From Doryteuthis pealeii (taxonomy: Eukaryota; Mollusca; Cephalopoda; Myopsida; Loliginidae), in NCBI GenBank assembly GCA_023376005.1, contig CM042160.1, positions 81,720,808 to 81,784,807 on the forward strand: a stretch of DNA of 64,000 nucleotides, read 5' to 3'. Shown piece after piece: positions 32,479 to 44,036 of this stretch. Under the pieces are notes generated by a model, which saw nothing but the letters and a program-made list of their open reading frames with translations, searched no databases and was not told where the DNA came from. Both the position numbers and the translations under genes were made by a program. Position 1 is the first letter of the stretch, and each line of letters begins with the position of its first letter.

Positions 32479-33417
32479 TGTTACATAATCGCCGCCCTAG
32501 CACCTATATTTGTGGCCTTGTGCCAGACTTAGAAAAATGTACTACCGATTATCTTGTGTTGCTGGGTGGTCTTTTTGGAATCACCGAAAACGTAGTTAGG
32601 AAAGATAATATCTTTTTAACGAGAGAAACGAGACGATAAGTCTAGATTTAACGAAAAGTTAGGATGAGTGACTCCAATAAGCCTTTGATCTTTAGGTTAG
32701 TGAACTCTGGTTGACCAGTGAGAATAGAACGAATCGAATATTCGATTTAGTCCAGAAGGAGGTTGAAGGTTCTAGAGAAGGAAGCTTCTGGAAGATTATT
32801 TAGAAATGCTATTTAAGAGACCCGTGAATAGAATCACGATGAGTTGGAGTCTGCGATCAGAGCAGTGAGGGTCCGAGAGTCAGAGGCAGTTAGAGCCAGG
32901 AGGCCGTGCGTGGCAGTTGATGAACTGAGGTCGCTGATGTGTGAAACCCGAGATGTAATATTTTACACTGGACGAAGTTGAAAACATATTTTAAGTGTGA
33001 AGCCTGATAATTGGAACGAAGTTAAGAGCATCACTAAAAACATATTTAAGGAAGCTGACCATCTCTCTCTCTCAATAAACTTTCATTGAGAAAATAAATT
33101 TACGTAAAGCAAGAAATACTGTCCACATCTTTATTTACTACACGCCAAAGAAATCGTACTCATGAATGAAAGTCATTAAAGTGTAAACTTGTCAACACGT
33201 CAAATTGGCCGTAACGAAGGGCACGCGACGCCGTACGTAAAGTGATATCTTCCCTTGACCAAAAGAAGTGGAGAAGGATTTTGGGGCTAAGAAGACGATG
33301 ACTGCTAGGTCTGGGAGTGTGTATGTAAACAAACTCCGTACGGTACGAAGATACGAATTGTAGTGCCGAGAAAGAAGGCACTATGTTAAATATTACGAAC
33401 TGATCCCGCTACGTTAC
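32479..33417 (+). mobile_element. Solo-LTR-like sequence 1
   Basis: Same layout as 36982-37947: shared TATTTGTGGCCTTGTGCCAG near the start, a GGGTGGTCT segment and a TATA-like TATTTAAGAG. A CTCTCTCTC run is followed by AATAAA. TTGGCCGTAACGAAG and the end CTACGTTAC complete it. The target duplication is unclear. Confidence 0.65.
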
Positions 33418-33660
33418 GTATTCCTAATAGGAAGCCGCAACATTACAATACCCCTGACTTCATCAGTGATGTAAGATATGAAACCCCTAATGATCCTGGG
33501 ATAACAACATCCACCTTCATCTGGGTGATGATCAGGCATTAAGCTTGTGGCCAGGTAACGAGATCTCAACAGCAAATAGACTCTGTAGCAGATGTTAAGG
33601 CATTTTATACTGTGAAGAGCCAGTGGAACCTCCAATCAAATACGTCACCAGGCTCTCCCT
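33418..33660. other. Unassigned GC-moderate stretch after the LTR
   Basis: Contains ACCCCTGACTTCATCAGTGA and GGTAACGAGATCTCAACAGC. No repeat partner in the window and no convincing ORF; perhaps internal LTR-element sequence. Confidence 0.4.
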
Positions 33661-33874
33661 CTCTCATAATAAAAAAAAAGGAGTGGGTGACCAAACTTGC
33701 TTAATTAATGGAAGAGCCCCAAAATGAATTGACAGTTTTCACGAGTTTTCATTTACAACAAACCGCTTTTGTATCTTCCCATGGATTCGGGTTTTGCCCA
33801 TCCTGTTATATATTAAAGTTGTTTTTTTTTGGGTTAGGAGGAAAGAGAAGTTGACTAATGAGAAGAAAGACCTT

Positions 33875-34190
33875 TAGGATTGAATTCAGTTTTCCTTCTC
33901 CTAGACTGGTTGCCATACCCAGTCTGTCCTACATGTCAAGGAGTGGCTTGACCCATATGACATGAATAAAATCTACGCAGATAATAAAGTCGAGATGTAA
34001 AAAAAAAAAAAAGTTTTCACGTTTTCATTTAAAACAAGCTGCAAGAGACTCCTAAGCCTCGGTTTGCCCACCCCTAGAGCCCCTTTGGTTTGAATTCAAT
34101 TTTCCTTCTCAGAGATTGGTTTCCATAACAAAATTAAACATAGCTGGAGGGAGAAGAGGGTAACCATTACACCACTTAAGCCTCCAAAAA
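33875..34190 (-). repeat. Family B SINE fragments
   Basis: Two broken copies of TTGAATTCAGTTTTCCTTCT, the second ending in GTAACCATTACACCAC. Confidence 0.6.
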
Positions 34191-34290
34191 AGAAAGAAAT
34201 TTAAAAAATAACAAAAATAAAATGAAAAAACTCGACTGAAATTAAATAGGAAATACTTTAATTAAAAAAAAAAACAGATGAAAGATTGAT

Positions 34291-34296
34291 TTTATT
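34291..34296 (-). terminator. Possible polyadenylation signal overlapping the NAA38 stop
   Basis: On the minus strand the end reads ATGTAATAAA, so AATAAA overlaps the TAA stop. If used, the 3' UTR would be only 10-30 nt. It may be chance in AT-rich sequence. Confidence 0.35.
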
Positions 34297-35283
34297 ACAT
34301 GACTTGTAGCGATGGTGGTTTCCCTTCATCAACATGAAGGCTGACAATATGATGGCCTGGAACCATTGCCAAACCTAAAATACGAGGTTCTTCATGTTCA
34401 TCAGAATCTGAAATAACAAAGAGAAAATAGTTTAATGGCAAGGGTTTCCTAAATATTTTTTTTGCAGGTTAGCACCCCCTTGGTTTCCCATTAGATTCCT
34501 AGTACACCCCCCTCCAAACACTGAGAATTTTCTAAGTCTAGAGCCCCATTCCTATAAGGATTTATCTAAAAATGGCCTTTTCATTCAAAGTTACCCGAGA
34601 TATTTCCCTTAAATTAAAGACTTCTAAATATGTTTAATATTACATTTAAACAAAGGCTATCGTTTGGGGTTGATTAGGAAAATGAATGTGACTTCCGGCC
34701 GGGTGGAATCAGGTGGTATAGGATGTTAAGAGTTAAATAAGTAAGGAAATCATGACATCAGTGATGACAGTTTCGGTTAGACAGACAGTTACATAATCTC
34801 CATCATAATAAGATTCTAGCTACAATTTTAGAATAAATGGACAAAACAATTTAGACATAAGAAAAAGAAAACTTTGAATTTCTCCCTGATGGAGTACTAA
34901 GGCTTCTAGCATGTTAGTATTTATTTTCCTTGCAGAATATTTGAATCAAGGGAGATAACTTCTCATCCTGTTAAAGGGTATATTGGCAGAATATTTAGTT
35001 CTGTAAACATTTTGATGTCCGGATTCCTGCCCTTATTTACGCTATGTTTTTCCAGACACAGATTAGCTATTTACCATGCAATGTTTACAAATAGAAAACT
35101 TAATGGAGTTTTTAGTTTTTGTCCAAAAATTGTTTCTTGTTTTGAATTTTTAGTTTTCTGTTATTAATTTCCTATAAATATATTTTTTTTTAATTAAATA
35201 AAAAATATTTCGTAAAAATTTAATATCAACCCATTTGGGTCATTTTATGCTGAAGATGTTTTGTTTTATTCATTTTTGGTGGG

Positions 35284-35323
<40 letters not shown>

Positions 35324-38067
35324 ACGCTAATCTGTACTACCACCCCAGGACCTGAGAGTGACAGTACTCCACATTCCCCAGAGCCCAAGGTTTAACATCA
35401 TACTCAGGACCCTCAGCCACCACATTCTAGCACATATAGGATAAAAAAGGGGGGGGGTTACTGTGCCAATAGCAAAAGAATTGTATTAAACAATACAGAA
35501 ATTTATGCATTTTCATTTTTACATTATATGATGGCAGCAAACTCGTATTCAAGTATTGCCATTGCTTGATATAGTAACAAAAAAAAAAAAAAAATGCTCA
35601 ATAGTTCAAACAAAATAATGGTGAGCTTCAAAAAAGTTCAACAATGAGCTGCACAAAAGTGGCTCTTTAGTCCTGCCAAATCTTGCACACCTTCCCACAA
35701 TTAATTACAGGTAATTCCAGGGAGCACAGGGTATTTTATTAGTCCATCTCGCTGATGCACAGATTAGTGACTGATCAGGCCAGCTTTGCTCATACATAGC
35801 CTTCCACACTGGTCACATAGTAGACCGATTTGAAGCCCTTGATTGTCTACTTTTTTATTCTTGCGAATATCTCTCTTTACATTATATACACACACACACA
35901 CACAATTACTAATCCCTTTGAACGAACAGGATGTGACACAAGGTCACTTACTAAATTGGTGCTTAACAGTTTCAAATTCAGAGTTTTCTTTCTCCTAGAC
36001 CGGTTGCCAACCAAGGTTAAAGAGCCCAATCTGCTCTACTATTTACCCATAGCTGGAAGGAGAATACATGGATTCATACCTTTCCCAATGATATTAGCGC
36101 TTTGTGAAATGCAAACAGCTTCATCCTGGATCACTGTGTCCATTCACTTTGCATTTTACATAGCACTAATACCCTTGGGAAAGGTATGAATCCATGTATT
36201 CTCTCTCCAGCTATGGGTAAATAGTTGAGCAGATTGGGCTCTTTAACTTTGGTTGGCAACCGGTCTAGGAGAAAGAAAACTGTTAAGCACTGCTAAAAAA
36301 TTGACCTTGACCTTGTATCACATCCTGTTCACGCTGAAACTGGAACCTTATAGATGACTTGTGTACCATCACTGGTACTTTGATTAGAATTGGTTTATAT
36401 TATTTAAACATTAAATCAACTTACCTGGAGAATTCAAGTATTCCTCACAAGAACCAAGAATTACATTTCTGTCCCTATCAGTGCAAACAAATATACCTGC
36501 AAGGAAAGAAAAAAGAAAAAAAAGGGATTGATTATTGTATTATAAATTTGTTGGGTTTTTTTTTGGGGGGGGGTTATTTCCTATTACTCCAACATAAAAA
36601 AGGAGAACCACTCTAATTGACTGATAAATTATTTATTTATTTATTGATCTACTAAGAAAAAAGACGGGGTTGAGGGTTAGTTTAATGGGGAAATAATAGG
36701 TAGATTAATTAACAGATAAAATTAATTCAGAGTGGTTCCCCTTTTAGGTTGGGGTAATAGGAAATAACCTTTTTGGATAGGGGGAGGGTTTACACATTAA
36801 GATAATCAAAATTTGACAATCATCTTTAGGTTGCAGGTTCAATCCTGGCCAAAAGCGATAATAACATAGAAACTTAACATTTGTACCTGGTCAAGGGTTC
36901 AGTTTGAAGTTCGGTGAAGGCTCATGAGTTCGATAATAAACACCTGAAGAAGACCGGAGGCCACATTGGTTGAAATGTTGCTGTAGCATAATGGTCGGGC
37001 CTTACCTGGGAACACCATATTTGTGGCCTTGTGCCAGACACAGAGAGAGAGCTCAATAGATGTAGTATGATTCTCTGATTTTACCGGGTGGTCTCTTTGA
37101 AGAATCGGCCCGAAAAGAAAAAAAACATAAACGAGATTTTGGAGACATGAAGACGGGTTTTTGAAGGATTTCAGACTTCTTGACTGTTAATTGTTCTTTG
37201 ATCTGAACAGCCGTGAACTCACAATGACCGTAGAGGGAATCGAATGATTGGAACGAATCAAACATTCTTTTCCTTCTAGGAAGGAATAAATTATTCGAGA
37301 AAAAGATCCTTCTAGATTGGTTCTGTTCAGATAATATATAAGGCCCCTGGCTAGGAGATCAGAGGAGTTGGTCTGACAGTTGGAGGTGAGATCGGGGAGC
37401 GAACTGTTGTCGCTGAAAACGAAAAGGGCTGGCCTGATATTTACCGACTGAAGAAAAGTTTGTCACCCAGAAGTTTACTCGAAGTACTGAAACTCTAAGG
37501 ACCATATAAAGAAAGATATTACTTATTATATGAAACCGACTCTCTCTCTCTAAGTTAAGAAGCCGAAATTGAATTTATTCTAATAAACTCCTGAAAAATA
37601 AACTTGGTATCATAGTCCTCATTTACTACAAAAATAATACTACGGACAGTATTATGAATGGAAACAAACAACGATATTCCCCTGACCACTAGACACCTGT
37701 TGAGATAAAGTCAATTGGCCGTAACGAAGAACCACTTGACTTGTAAGGTGATACCTTTCCCTGACCACACGAAGAAGTGTGGAAGAATTCTCTTTGGGGT
37801 CGACTGACTAGAAAGGACGACTACTAGATCTGTGTGATCAACAAGCAAACGTGTCGACTCCTGATATACGACTGGTGTCGAGCCCTGATAAAAAGCCCTG
37901 ATTGAGTGTTTTGAAGACACGGTGTGAAAAGAGACGGCTACGTTACAGTTGTGTATATAACAATAAAGATGAGGATAATTGTCCAAAAAATCCAAATCCA
38001 AAAAAATATAATCAAAATTGATTCTGACTTTTAGATCTTTTGTAGTGCGTTATGAAAGAGGAGCTTA

Positions 38068-38098
<31 letters not shown>

Positions 38099-41000
38099 AA
38101 TATTTTTAAATCTTGGCAACACAGAAACTTCAGTCAGTAGAACATCCGAATAGGAATCACAAGGTTCCAGATTCAATACCAGTCCTTGCCCAAGTAGCAC
38201 AGCTTGGGTAATCTGATCTGGGAGCTGATGGTAGGTGTGACATTCCACCCCAGAAAAAAAAAAAAAAAACAATCTCCCTGTCTAGCACTAGTGAAAAGGG
38301 GATAGACTCCCTTGCTGTTTAGCTAATATTGATAATAGGCCACCCTGCTGGCTTTACTACTTTTTTTAAAAGAATAGATAAATAAAAAATGATATCAACT
38401 CTTGGGGGTTATTTAATGCTAAATCTTATTCTAGTTTGATTTCATGTGGCACTAATACTCTTGGGAAAGGTATGAATCCAACTAGTCTCTCTTCAACTAT
38501 GGGTAAATAATAGGGCGGACTATGCTCTCCAAACTTGGTACGGCAACTGGCCTAAACAGGTTTGAATTCAGAGTTTTCCTTTTCCTAGACCGGTTATCTA
38601 GCCATGGTTAACTCTTAACATCCTTTGAGAATGTTATAAGTCCAGAGCCCCGTTCCTCTAAGGATTTATCAAAAAATGGCTAAAAATGACCATTGCATCT
38701 AAAGTTACCTATTATGTCCCTTAAATCAAAGATTTCTAAATATGTTTAATATTATATTTAAACAAAAGGCTATCGTTTGGGGTGGATTAGGAAAACAAAT
38801 GTGACTTCCAGCCGGGTGGAATGGGGCAGTATAGGATGTTAAGGGTTAAAGAGCCCAGTCTGCCCTACTATTTATCTATAGCTGGAGGGAAAGCAGTTTT
38901 GAACATGGGTCAATGAATGACTAAGCATTACACCACATGTCACCTATATGCATCATATAGATCGTACAGCTTGACATGCCCAGCCAATTGATCAGGTCAG
39001 GGTTCACCGACCTCTAGTCTAGTAATGGCTGAGGTAAAGTGTTGCAGGTCACATGACCACTTAGTACCTGATTTTCAACAGCATGTCAACCTGTCTAGGG
39101 TTGTTTTATGCCTAGAGGTTAGGGAATTGCATTCATTGTATGTTCATATTTACATTATTTGTGTAGTTTTTTTTTTTTAAAGTTTTCTTTTTTGCACAGC
39201 CCTATTGAATACAAAGAATTTTTAAACAGATCTATATGACGCATAGATGGGACTTTAACAGGTACTACCACTATGGGTCAGAGTGGTCTGGGAGTACTGG
39301 CTATGAAGGGGTACTCCATACTCTCTAGAACTGGAGCCTCACCATCAGATACAGTTTAGTTTCATTGGGTGAGGTCTCTTTTCTGCAGAAGATACAATCA
39401 ACATACTAGAAGTTTGTTGGACTATTTTTAGGTATAAGATATAAACAAAATCACCACTTCTATTTATTTATCCAACAGTAATAGCCATTTCCAGTAGAAA
39501 TTGGCCAATAAGAGATGAGGACAGAAAGCATTTAAGATCATTTGCGATGGTCATAAAATCAATTGGTAAGTTGAATTTTCAACAAAGAAGACCAATCTTT
39601 TGGATTAACACCAGAGGAAACTCTCAGAACTGAACCCCAACTCCTTACAGACATGGACCAACATATTTACAAAACCTACGGATTAGGATTACCAACTGGA
39701 TTCTGAGAACAACAGAATTCCTAGAATGACGACAAGGGTTCTAACAAAGACTCATTTGATTTGAGAGAAATCTTGTTATTTTGTCTGTGATATTAAAAAA
39801 ATTTTTTTTAAATTTTCATAAGATTGGTGTAAATTTTTTAAATTAAGTTTGTTCTCCTCTAAAAAGAGGCGTAAAATGTTTTTTTCTTTCTGGGAATTTT
39901 TAAGATGAAGCTTGATAATTTGTATTTTTTGGACTGTTGCCCTCATCTTTACTGAAAAATCCAAATCTTGTTTTTTAATACTTGGTTAGAAGATGAAAGC
40001 AAATTAAAGATTTTTTGAGAAGACTTATTTCAGTACAGTTATTAGTACAAGTTTAGCATTGGAAAAAAGATTTTTAAATAAAGTTTATAATGTACATGTA
40101 TGTGTGTGTGATAGCATTCATCCAATGTGTGTTAAGCCAGCTCCACACTTTGAATTGTCAACATCTCAGATCATCACACGCCTATGCTTACTGATTGGCA
40201 GTATTGCAATATCCAGCCATTCATGGTTCCAACGAGATGGACACCAGAAGTGGAAAATAATATCTAAAAGCCAAAATGGGGAAGAGGTGGGCAAAAATTT
40301 CATTTGGGAAAAAAAAAAAAGGTGTAATCTGAACATTAGTTACATAAATGTGAGTAACCTCCCCTTGTTTATTTCACTTTGAGGAAGCCATAGGTTTTGA
40401 CACGAAAATATCATAAAATGTGTTCTTAATTTTGCTTGTGCATTATTTGAAAGGAACTTAATTGTTATTAACTCTTAACATCCTGTTGAGAATTTTCTAA
40501 GTCCAGAACCCCATTCCTATAAGGATCTATCAAAAATGCTAAAAACGTCCTTTTTATTTAAAGTAACCTGTTATTTCCTTTATATCAAAAACTTCTAAAT
40601 TTGTTTAATATTACATTTAAACAAAGGCTATCGTTTAGGGTAGATTAGGAAAATGAATGCGACGTCCTGCCGGGTGGAATGAGGTGGTATAGGACATTAA
40701 GAGTTAACACATTTTATGATATTTTCGTGTTAAAACATGCAGTTGTATTGATTGGAACAAATTCATATTTTCAGTGTAGATTTATGGTGAAATGAAAATG
40801 GCCGACCAAAACATATGGCTTCCTCAAAGTGAAATAAACAAGGGAGGTTATTCTCATTTATGTAGCTAATATTCAGATTACCAAAAAGGGAATAAAAAAA
40901 AAAAAGTTGCTATCATTACCTATGAGCGTCCTTCCATCACTCATTTTGATTTTCATACTTTTATTGAGCCATTTCTCTAATTTTCTTCTTCCATCTGCAG

Positions 41001-43125
41001 TCGCATTCAATTCATTTGGTTCCTTTGAATCAGGATCCTTCAAAAGAAAAAATAATAGGTAATATGGTTGGTGAGAGATTGTCATGGATATCCATGCCAA
41101 TTGCAGACATATTGAACTAATTGCAATAACTCTTAAGTATACGCATCAAACATAGTAATAGTTAAATCATGATATTGTGGTATATCCACAGGTGCTGTTA
41201 ATATTATTATAATTTAAAAATTAAATCATTTATCAAATCAAGAACAAGATCATTTTTCTTTAAATAGACTAGGAAACAAAAATACACATTCCGGGCACAA
41301 GGTTTAATACAATTAAATATTACATTGAATTAGAAAGACTAATCTTATTATAATGGAGATTGTGTGTTTTTCTGTCTGTAACCGAAACTATATTACTAAT
41401 CGAGTCACAATTAACATAGTTATTTTAATCACATTCTTCATGATTTTATTTATATTTAAACCTCAATTATTAATAAAATTGCTTCACCTTTTTATTAGTG
41501 TTGTCCATATCTACATACTAATAACATGCTATTGTATTTATATATACAAAAAATAGCGGTTTGCAGTGTGAACGGGAAGGCTAATTTGCATATTGATATT
41601 AAAAATGTGATTTTATTAAATATGTGCTTAGTATTATTGATTTCTAACTGTTTGGTTTTATTTTAATGAATATAAGCAAAAATCTCTCCAATGAATCTTA
41701 AATGAAATCCATTAACAAGAAAAAATAACTGTCATTTTATTCTTTATTTCCTAATTTAACTAAATAGTTAAATAAGTAAAATTCAGCAATGAAAACGGCA
41801 GTGATGGAAGAGTAAGTTTCATTTCTATTTTTCTATTATACCCCCACTCTGTTACATATCTTTTTATCTGCCTTCTTATTAGACTTTCTAATTTAATATA
41901 ATATTTCATTACATTAAAACTTAAATACTTGCACCCGGAGGGTGCATATATTTGCTAGTGGAATTAAATACAAATGCAAAAAAAGGTTCTTTTTACTATA
42001 TTAGAATTGATTTCAATATAAAATTATATATAGGATTGCTTTTAATATGTTTGAGAATAAAATAATATTATAAATCAATAATACCAAGTAATTATTTATT
42101 AAACACGATTTTATTAAAACCGGTATGCAAACTTTTCACCCCATATACTATGTAAATATTTATTTTTTGATGATATATAACACACATAGCAGGATTTTAA
42201 ACACATCAATAATAGGGGCTGTTTTGAAGGCAAATCTCTCTCAGATAGAGACCTTTTAATAGAGAGCATTGTTCATAAATAAGAGGATTGTTTGATAACA
42301 ATTAAGAGAATTGTAACGTTGGCGGTGACATAGTTTCGGTTACAGACACACAATCTCCATTATAATTAGATGTAAAAGAACAATTGTGTAGAATAATTGA
42401 TGAAAGGCAACTCTAAAAGAGTTATCTCCCCTACAATAACAATTGGAATTTTAATTCCGGCTTTTTTAGTGTTTTTTTTTTTTTTTCCTTCGATTCCTTG
42501 TCTGTGATTGTTATAACAAACAAAATAAAGCTATTAAATTCTAAAAGGGAAATTGTTGTCTTAAAAAGTCTATTTTACCAATGAATAGGTTAGATCTTCA
42601 GAGCCAAGATGAATGTTTATGCTATCTCCAATCGAACATCTTTTTCTTTTTTTTGTTTCAGTAAGAAAATCTAGTTAGAATTTTTAAACGCAATTTAATT
42701 CAATATCTAAAATAATGAGTGACAATTTAATCGAGATGAAGAGATTTTTGAATGTCGTTTATTTCTAAAATTGAAATTAAAACATAAGAGAAGAAGAGTC
42801 ATTTAGCAAGTTTAATTTTAAATTTTTAAAACAACGAACAATATAACAGCAAAGAATATAATCAGGACTTATGCACTTTTCAAGAAATTGACAAAAAAAA
42901 AAAAATAAATAAATAAAAATTTAATCAATTTTCATAAGATTGGTGTGAATTTTTAAAAAGTTTTTTGTCCTCTAAAAAGAGGCGTAAGATTTTGTTTTTT
43001 AATAATCGGTTAGAAGGTGAAATTAAAATAAAGAGTTTTCTAAAAGACTTATTTCGGTAAAAATAAAGTTAAGCATTGGAAAAAAATATTTTAGAATAAA
43101 GTTGATAAAAAACGGATGCATATGC

Positions 43126-43169
<44 letters not shown>

Positions 43170-44036
43170 AGCCATACAGGTACTGTAGGTGCATATGTAT
43201 TTACCAACCCCTCCGCACGAGCAGTATGTAATACAAGTTCAATTTCTTTTTTTTAAGCGAATTTTAAAAGATTTTTAATTCTGAGTTTTCCTTCTCCTAG
43301 ACCGGTGGCCATAACAAGGTTAGAGTCCAACCTACGCTACTATAGTTCAATTCATACCTTTCTCGCAATGTAAAATGGGTGTACAACATAATTACATAGA
43401 TATATATATGATAGGCACTGGCAAAATGAGCCTAAACTGCGAGTTAAATGTTTTAAATATTTTTCCGACGTTAAAATTGAATTTTACCATTATTTCAAAC
43501 TGTAAAATAAACAAACACAATTATATTCATGAATATTCAAAAAAAAAAAAAAAAAAAAAAAGACACCGCCCCCCCCCCCCCCGAAAAAAAATTCCTGTTA
43601 ATATTAACGTTTTTTTTATTCCATGTGACCATGTTTTCATTGGGAAAGAATTTATGAAAATTGAAAGTAAGTGACTCCAACCGAAAACGGAAGCGTTAGG
43701 ACTAAAACAATCCAATTTACTTATTATCTAAAATCAAAAAAAAAAACTTTACATTTTCATAAACTTTAATTAAAATATCGTATTATCCAAGATGAAACAC
43801 TACAAAAACAAAATTACAGGAGAAATTTGTTTTCATTTGTTGCTGGTTCATATTACGTTAAACTACAAATTTTTTTTCCAGGTTTACAACTTCTTAGTAA
43901 TTAAATATACTCAAAGTGTATACCAGTCTTGGGACTCATTGGAAATTGACAAATATAATCCTAATTGATATTAACTTATTAAAAAACTGAAAATAATAAA
44001 TAAAAAGTCCGTACTCACCACCACTTCACCCGCCAT
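34295..44036 (-). CDS. NAA38: N-alpha-acetyltransferase 38, NatC auxiliary subunit (LSMD1)
   Basis: Coding exons, in transcript order on the minus strand: 44036-44019, 41037-40920, 36496-36425 and 34407-34295. They total 321 nt and 106 residues with correct splice phases. The protein is one Sm-like fold: [17 protein letters not shown] is the Sm1 strand pair, [14 protein letters not shown] is the central Sm1 motif, and [19 protein letters not shown] is Sm2. These align well with human NAA38 as I remember it. NAA38 is a small subunit of NatC with NAA30 and NAA35, which acetylates N-terminal Met before hydrophobic residues at the ribosome. The chosen start gives MAGEVV with A at -3 and G at +4. 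An alternative is an upstream 5' exon: the frame stays open back to an acceptor-like TTATTTTATTTGTAG near 44106. Introns are full of repeats. Confidence 0.93.
34525..34736 (-). mobile_element. TTAA MITE (family D), copy 3, one end lost
   Basis: The right end GGTATAGGATGTTAAGAG is followed by TTAA and the interior matches other copies. The left end decays at GAGAATTTTCTAAG. Adjacent to the NAA38 last exon, in an intron. Confidence 0.7.
34780..34815 (-). repeat. Helitron-like 5' end fragment
   Basis: ACAGTTTCGGTTAGACAGAC and ATAATCTCCATCATAATAAG match the family 5' end inverted. Confidence 0.5.
35289..35460. repeat. Poly-T run and family C fragment
   Basis: About 30 T then CTGTACTACCACCCCAGGAC and CACATTCCCCAGAGCC, an inverted piece of family C. 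Confidence 0.6.
35920..36345. repeat. Two family B SINEs in inverted orientation
   Basis: A minus copy (GAACAGGATGTGACACAAGG to GCAAACAGCTTCATCCTGG) is followed at once by a plus copy (CATTTTACATAGCACTAATA to TATCACATCCTGTTCACG). Together they make a 420-bp inverted repeat inside NAA38 intron 3. Confidence 0.82.
36568..36776. repeat. Foldback element in a NAA38 intron
   Basis: GGTTATTTCCTATTACTCCA...GGAGAACCACTCT and the inverted AGAGTGGTTCCCC...GGTAATAGGAAATAACC. Confidence 0.8.
36830..38000. repeat. Family G repeat split by a solo LTR
   Basis: GGTTGCAGGTTCAATCCTGG to GGTTGAAATGTTG, then after the LTR GTTGTGTATATAACAATAAA and GATGAGGATAATTGTCC. This matches the uninterrupted copy at 51895-52260. 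Confidence 0.7.
36982..37947 (+). mobile_element. Solo LTR, 966 bp
   Basis: Starts TGTAGCATAATGG and ends GCTACGTTACA, so it has TG...CA termini. GTTG at 36977-36980 and 37948-37951 is a likely target duplication inside repeat G. Contains a TATA-like ATATATAAGGCC, a CTCTCTCTCTC tract and AATAAA. No internal retroelement genes are present. Probably recombined from a Gypsy- or BEL-like element; the class is inferred. Confidence 0.75.
38120..38345 (+). repeat. tRNA-derived SINE (family A)
   Basis: CAGTCAGTAGAACATCCG, GGAATCACAAGGTTCC, GATGGTAGGTGTGACATTCC and AAAAGGGGATAGACTCCC. Confidence 0.75.
38435..38900. repeat. Two facing family B SINE pieces, one split by a MITE
   Basis: A plus piece (GCACTAATACTCTTGGGAAA to AACTGGCCTAA) is followed by a minus piece. 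The minus piece starts at CAGGTTTGAATTCAGAG and is interrupted by the TTAA element at 38612-38845, then resumes at AGAGCCCAGTCTGCCC. Confidence 0.8.
38612..38845 (+). mobile_element. TTAA MITE (family D), copy 4, clean insertion in a SINE
   Basis: TTAA at 38608-38611 and 38846-38849 flanks the 234-bp body. Removing body and one TTAA restores the SINE text GGTTAAAGAGCCCAG. Ends CTCTTAACATCC and GGATGTTAAGGG. This fixes the element boundary and its TTAA target duplication. Confidence 0.88.
39240..39365 (-). repeat. Family C fragment
   Basis: ATGGGACTTTAACAGGTACT and AAGGGGTACTCCATAC, inverted relative to copy 1. Confidence 0.6.
39780..40075. repeat. Repeat with CTCATCTTTA phrase
   Basis: GATAATTTGTATTTTTTGGA, GTTGCCCTCATCTTTACTG and TTCTCCTCTAAAAAGAGGCG recur at 42930-43090. 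The CTCATCTTTA phrase recurs at 27290, 50840, 56050 and 61080. Confidence 0.55.
40322..40881. mobile_element. Foldback MITE (family F), copy split by a TTAA MITE
   Basis: The ends GTGTAATCTGAACATTAG and CTAATATTCAGATTACC and both arms match 28250-28651. The centre is interrupted by the family D element at 40472-40703. Part of the left arm (about 80 bp) is missing. Confidence 0.82.
40472..40703 (+). mobile_element. TTAA MITE (family D), copy 5
   Basis: TTAA at 40468-40471 and 40704-40707. Ends CTCTTAACATCCTG and GGACATTAAGAG. The intact family F copy shows TTAA at the matching site (TTATTAAGAACAC), although three bases beside the insertion differ. Confidence 0.82.
41343..41958 (+). mobile_element. 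Non-autonomous Helitron-like element, copy 3
   Basis: TCTTATTATAATGGAGATTG start, hairpin GCACCCGGAGGGTGC at 41931-41945, nine bases, CTAG at 41955. About 616 bp, closely similar to 14157-14785. Located in NAA38 intron 1. Confidence 0.78.
41960..42368 (-). repeat. Second Helitron-like subfamily copy
   Basis: Ends with the family 5' end inverted (AGTTTCGGTTACAGACACAC, AATCTCCATTATAATTAG). The interior matches 13022-13400. Confidence 0.5.
43127..43168. repeat. (TA)n/(TG)n microsatellite
   Basis: Alternating TA then TGTGTGTG. Confidence 0.9.
43198..43375 (-). repeat. Family B SINE, 3' part
   Basis: TTACCAACCCCTCCGCACGA, TTCTCCTAGACCGGTGGCC and TTCATACCTTTCTCGC. Confidence 0.75.
43407..43434 (+). 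repeat. Element end, inverted partner at 45523-45551
   Basis: ATAGGCACTGGCAAAATGAG then CCTAAA matches the reverse complement of 45523-45551. The two ends point inward and enclose the NAA38/CYB5D1 promoter and first exons. Confidence 0.65.

Noticed and set aside
33160..33635. Two minus-strand ORFs of 73 codons
   Set aside because: Lie within and after the solo-LTR-like sequence and match no retroelement domain.
35830..36189. ORF of 119 codons
   Set aside because: Crosses an inverted pair of family B SINEs; the reading frame is accidental.
40059..40382. ORF of 107 codons in a NAA38 intron
   Set aside because: No recognisable domain, overlaps the end of foldback family F, and is on the strand opposite the gene.
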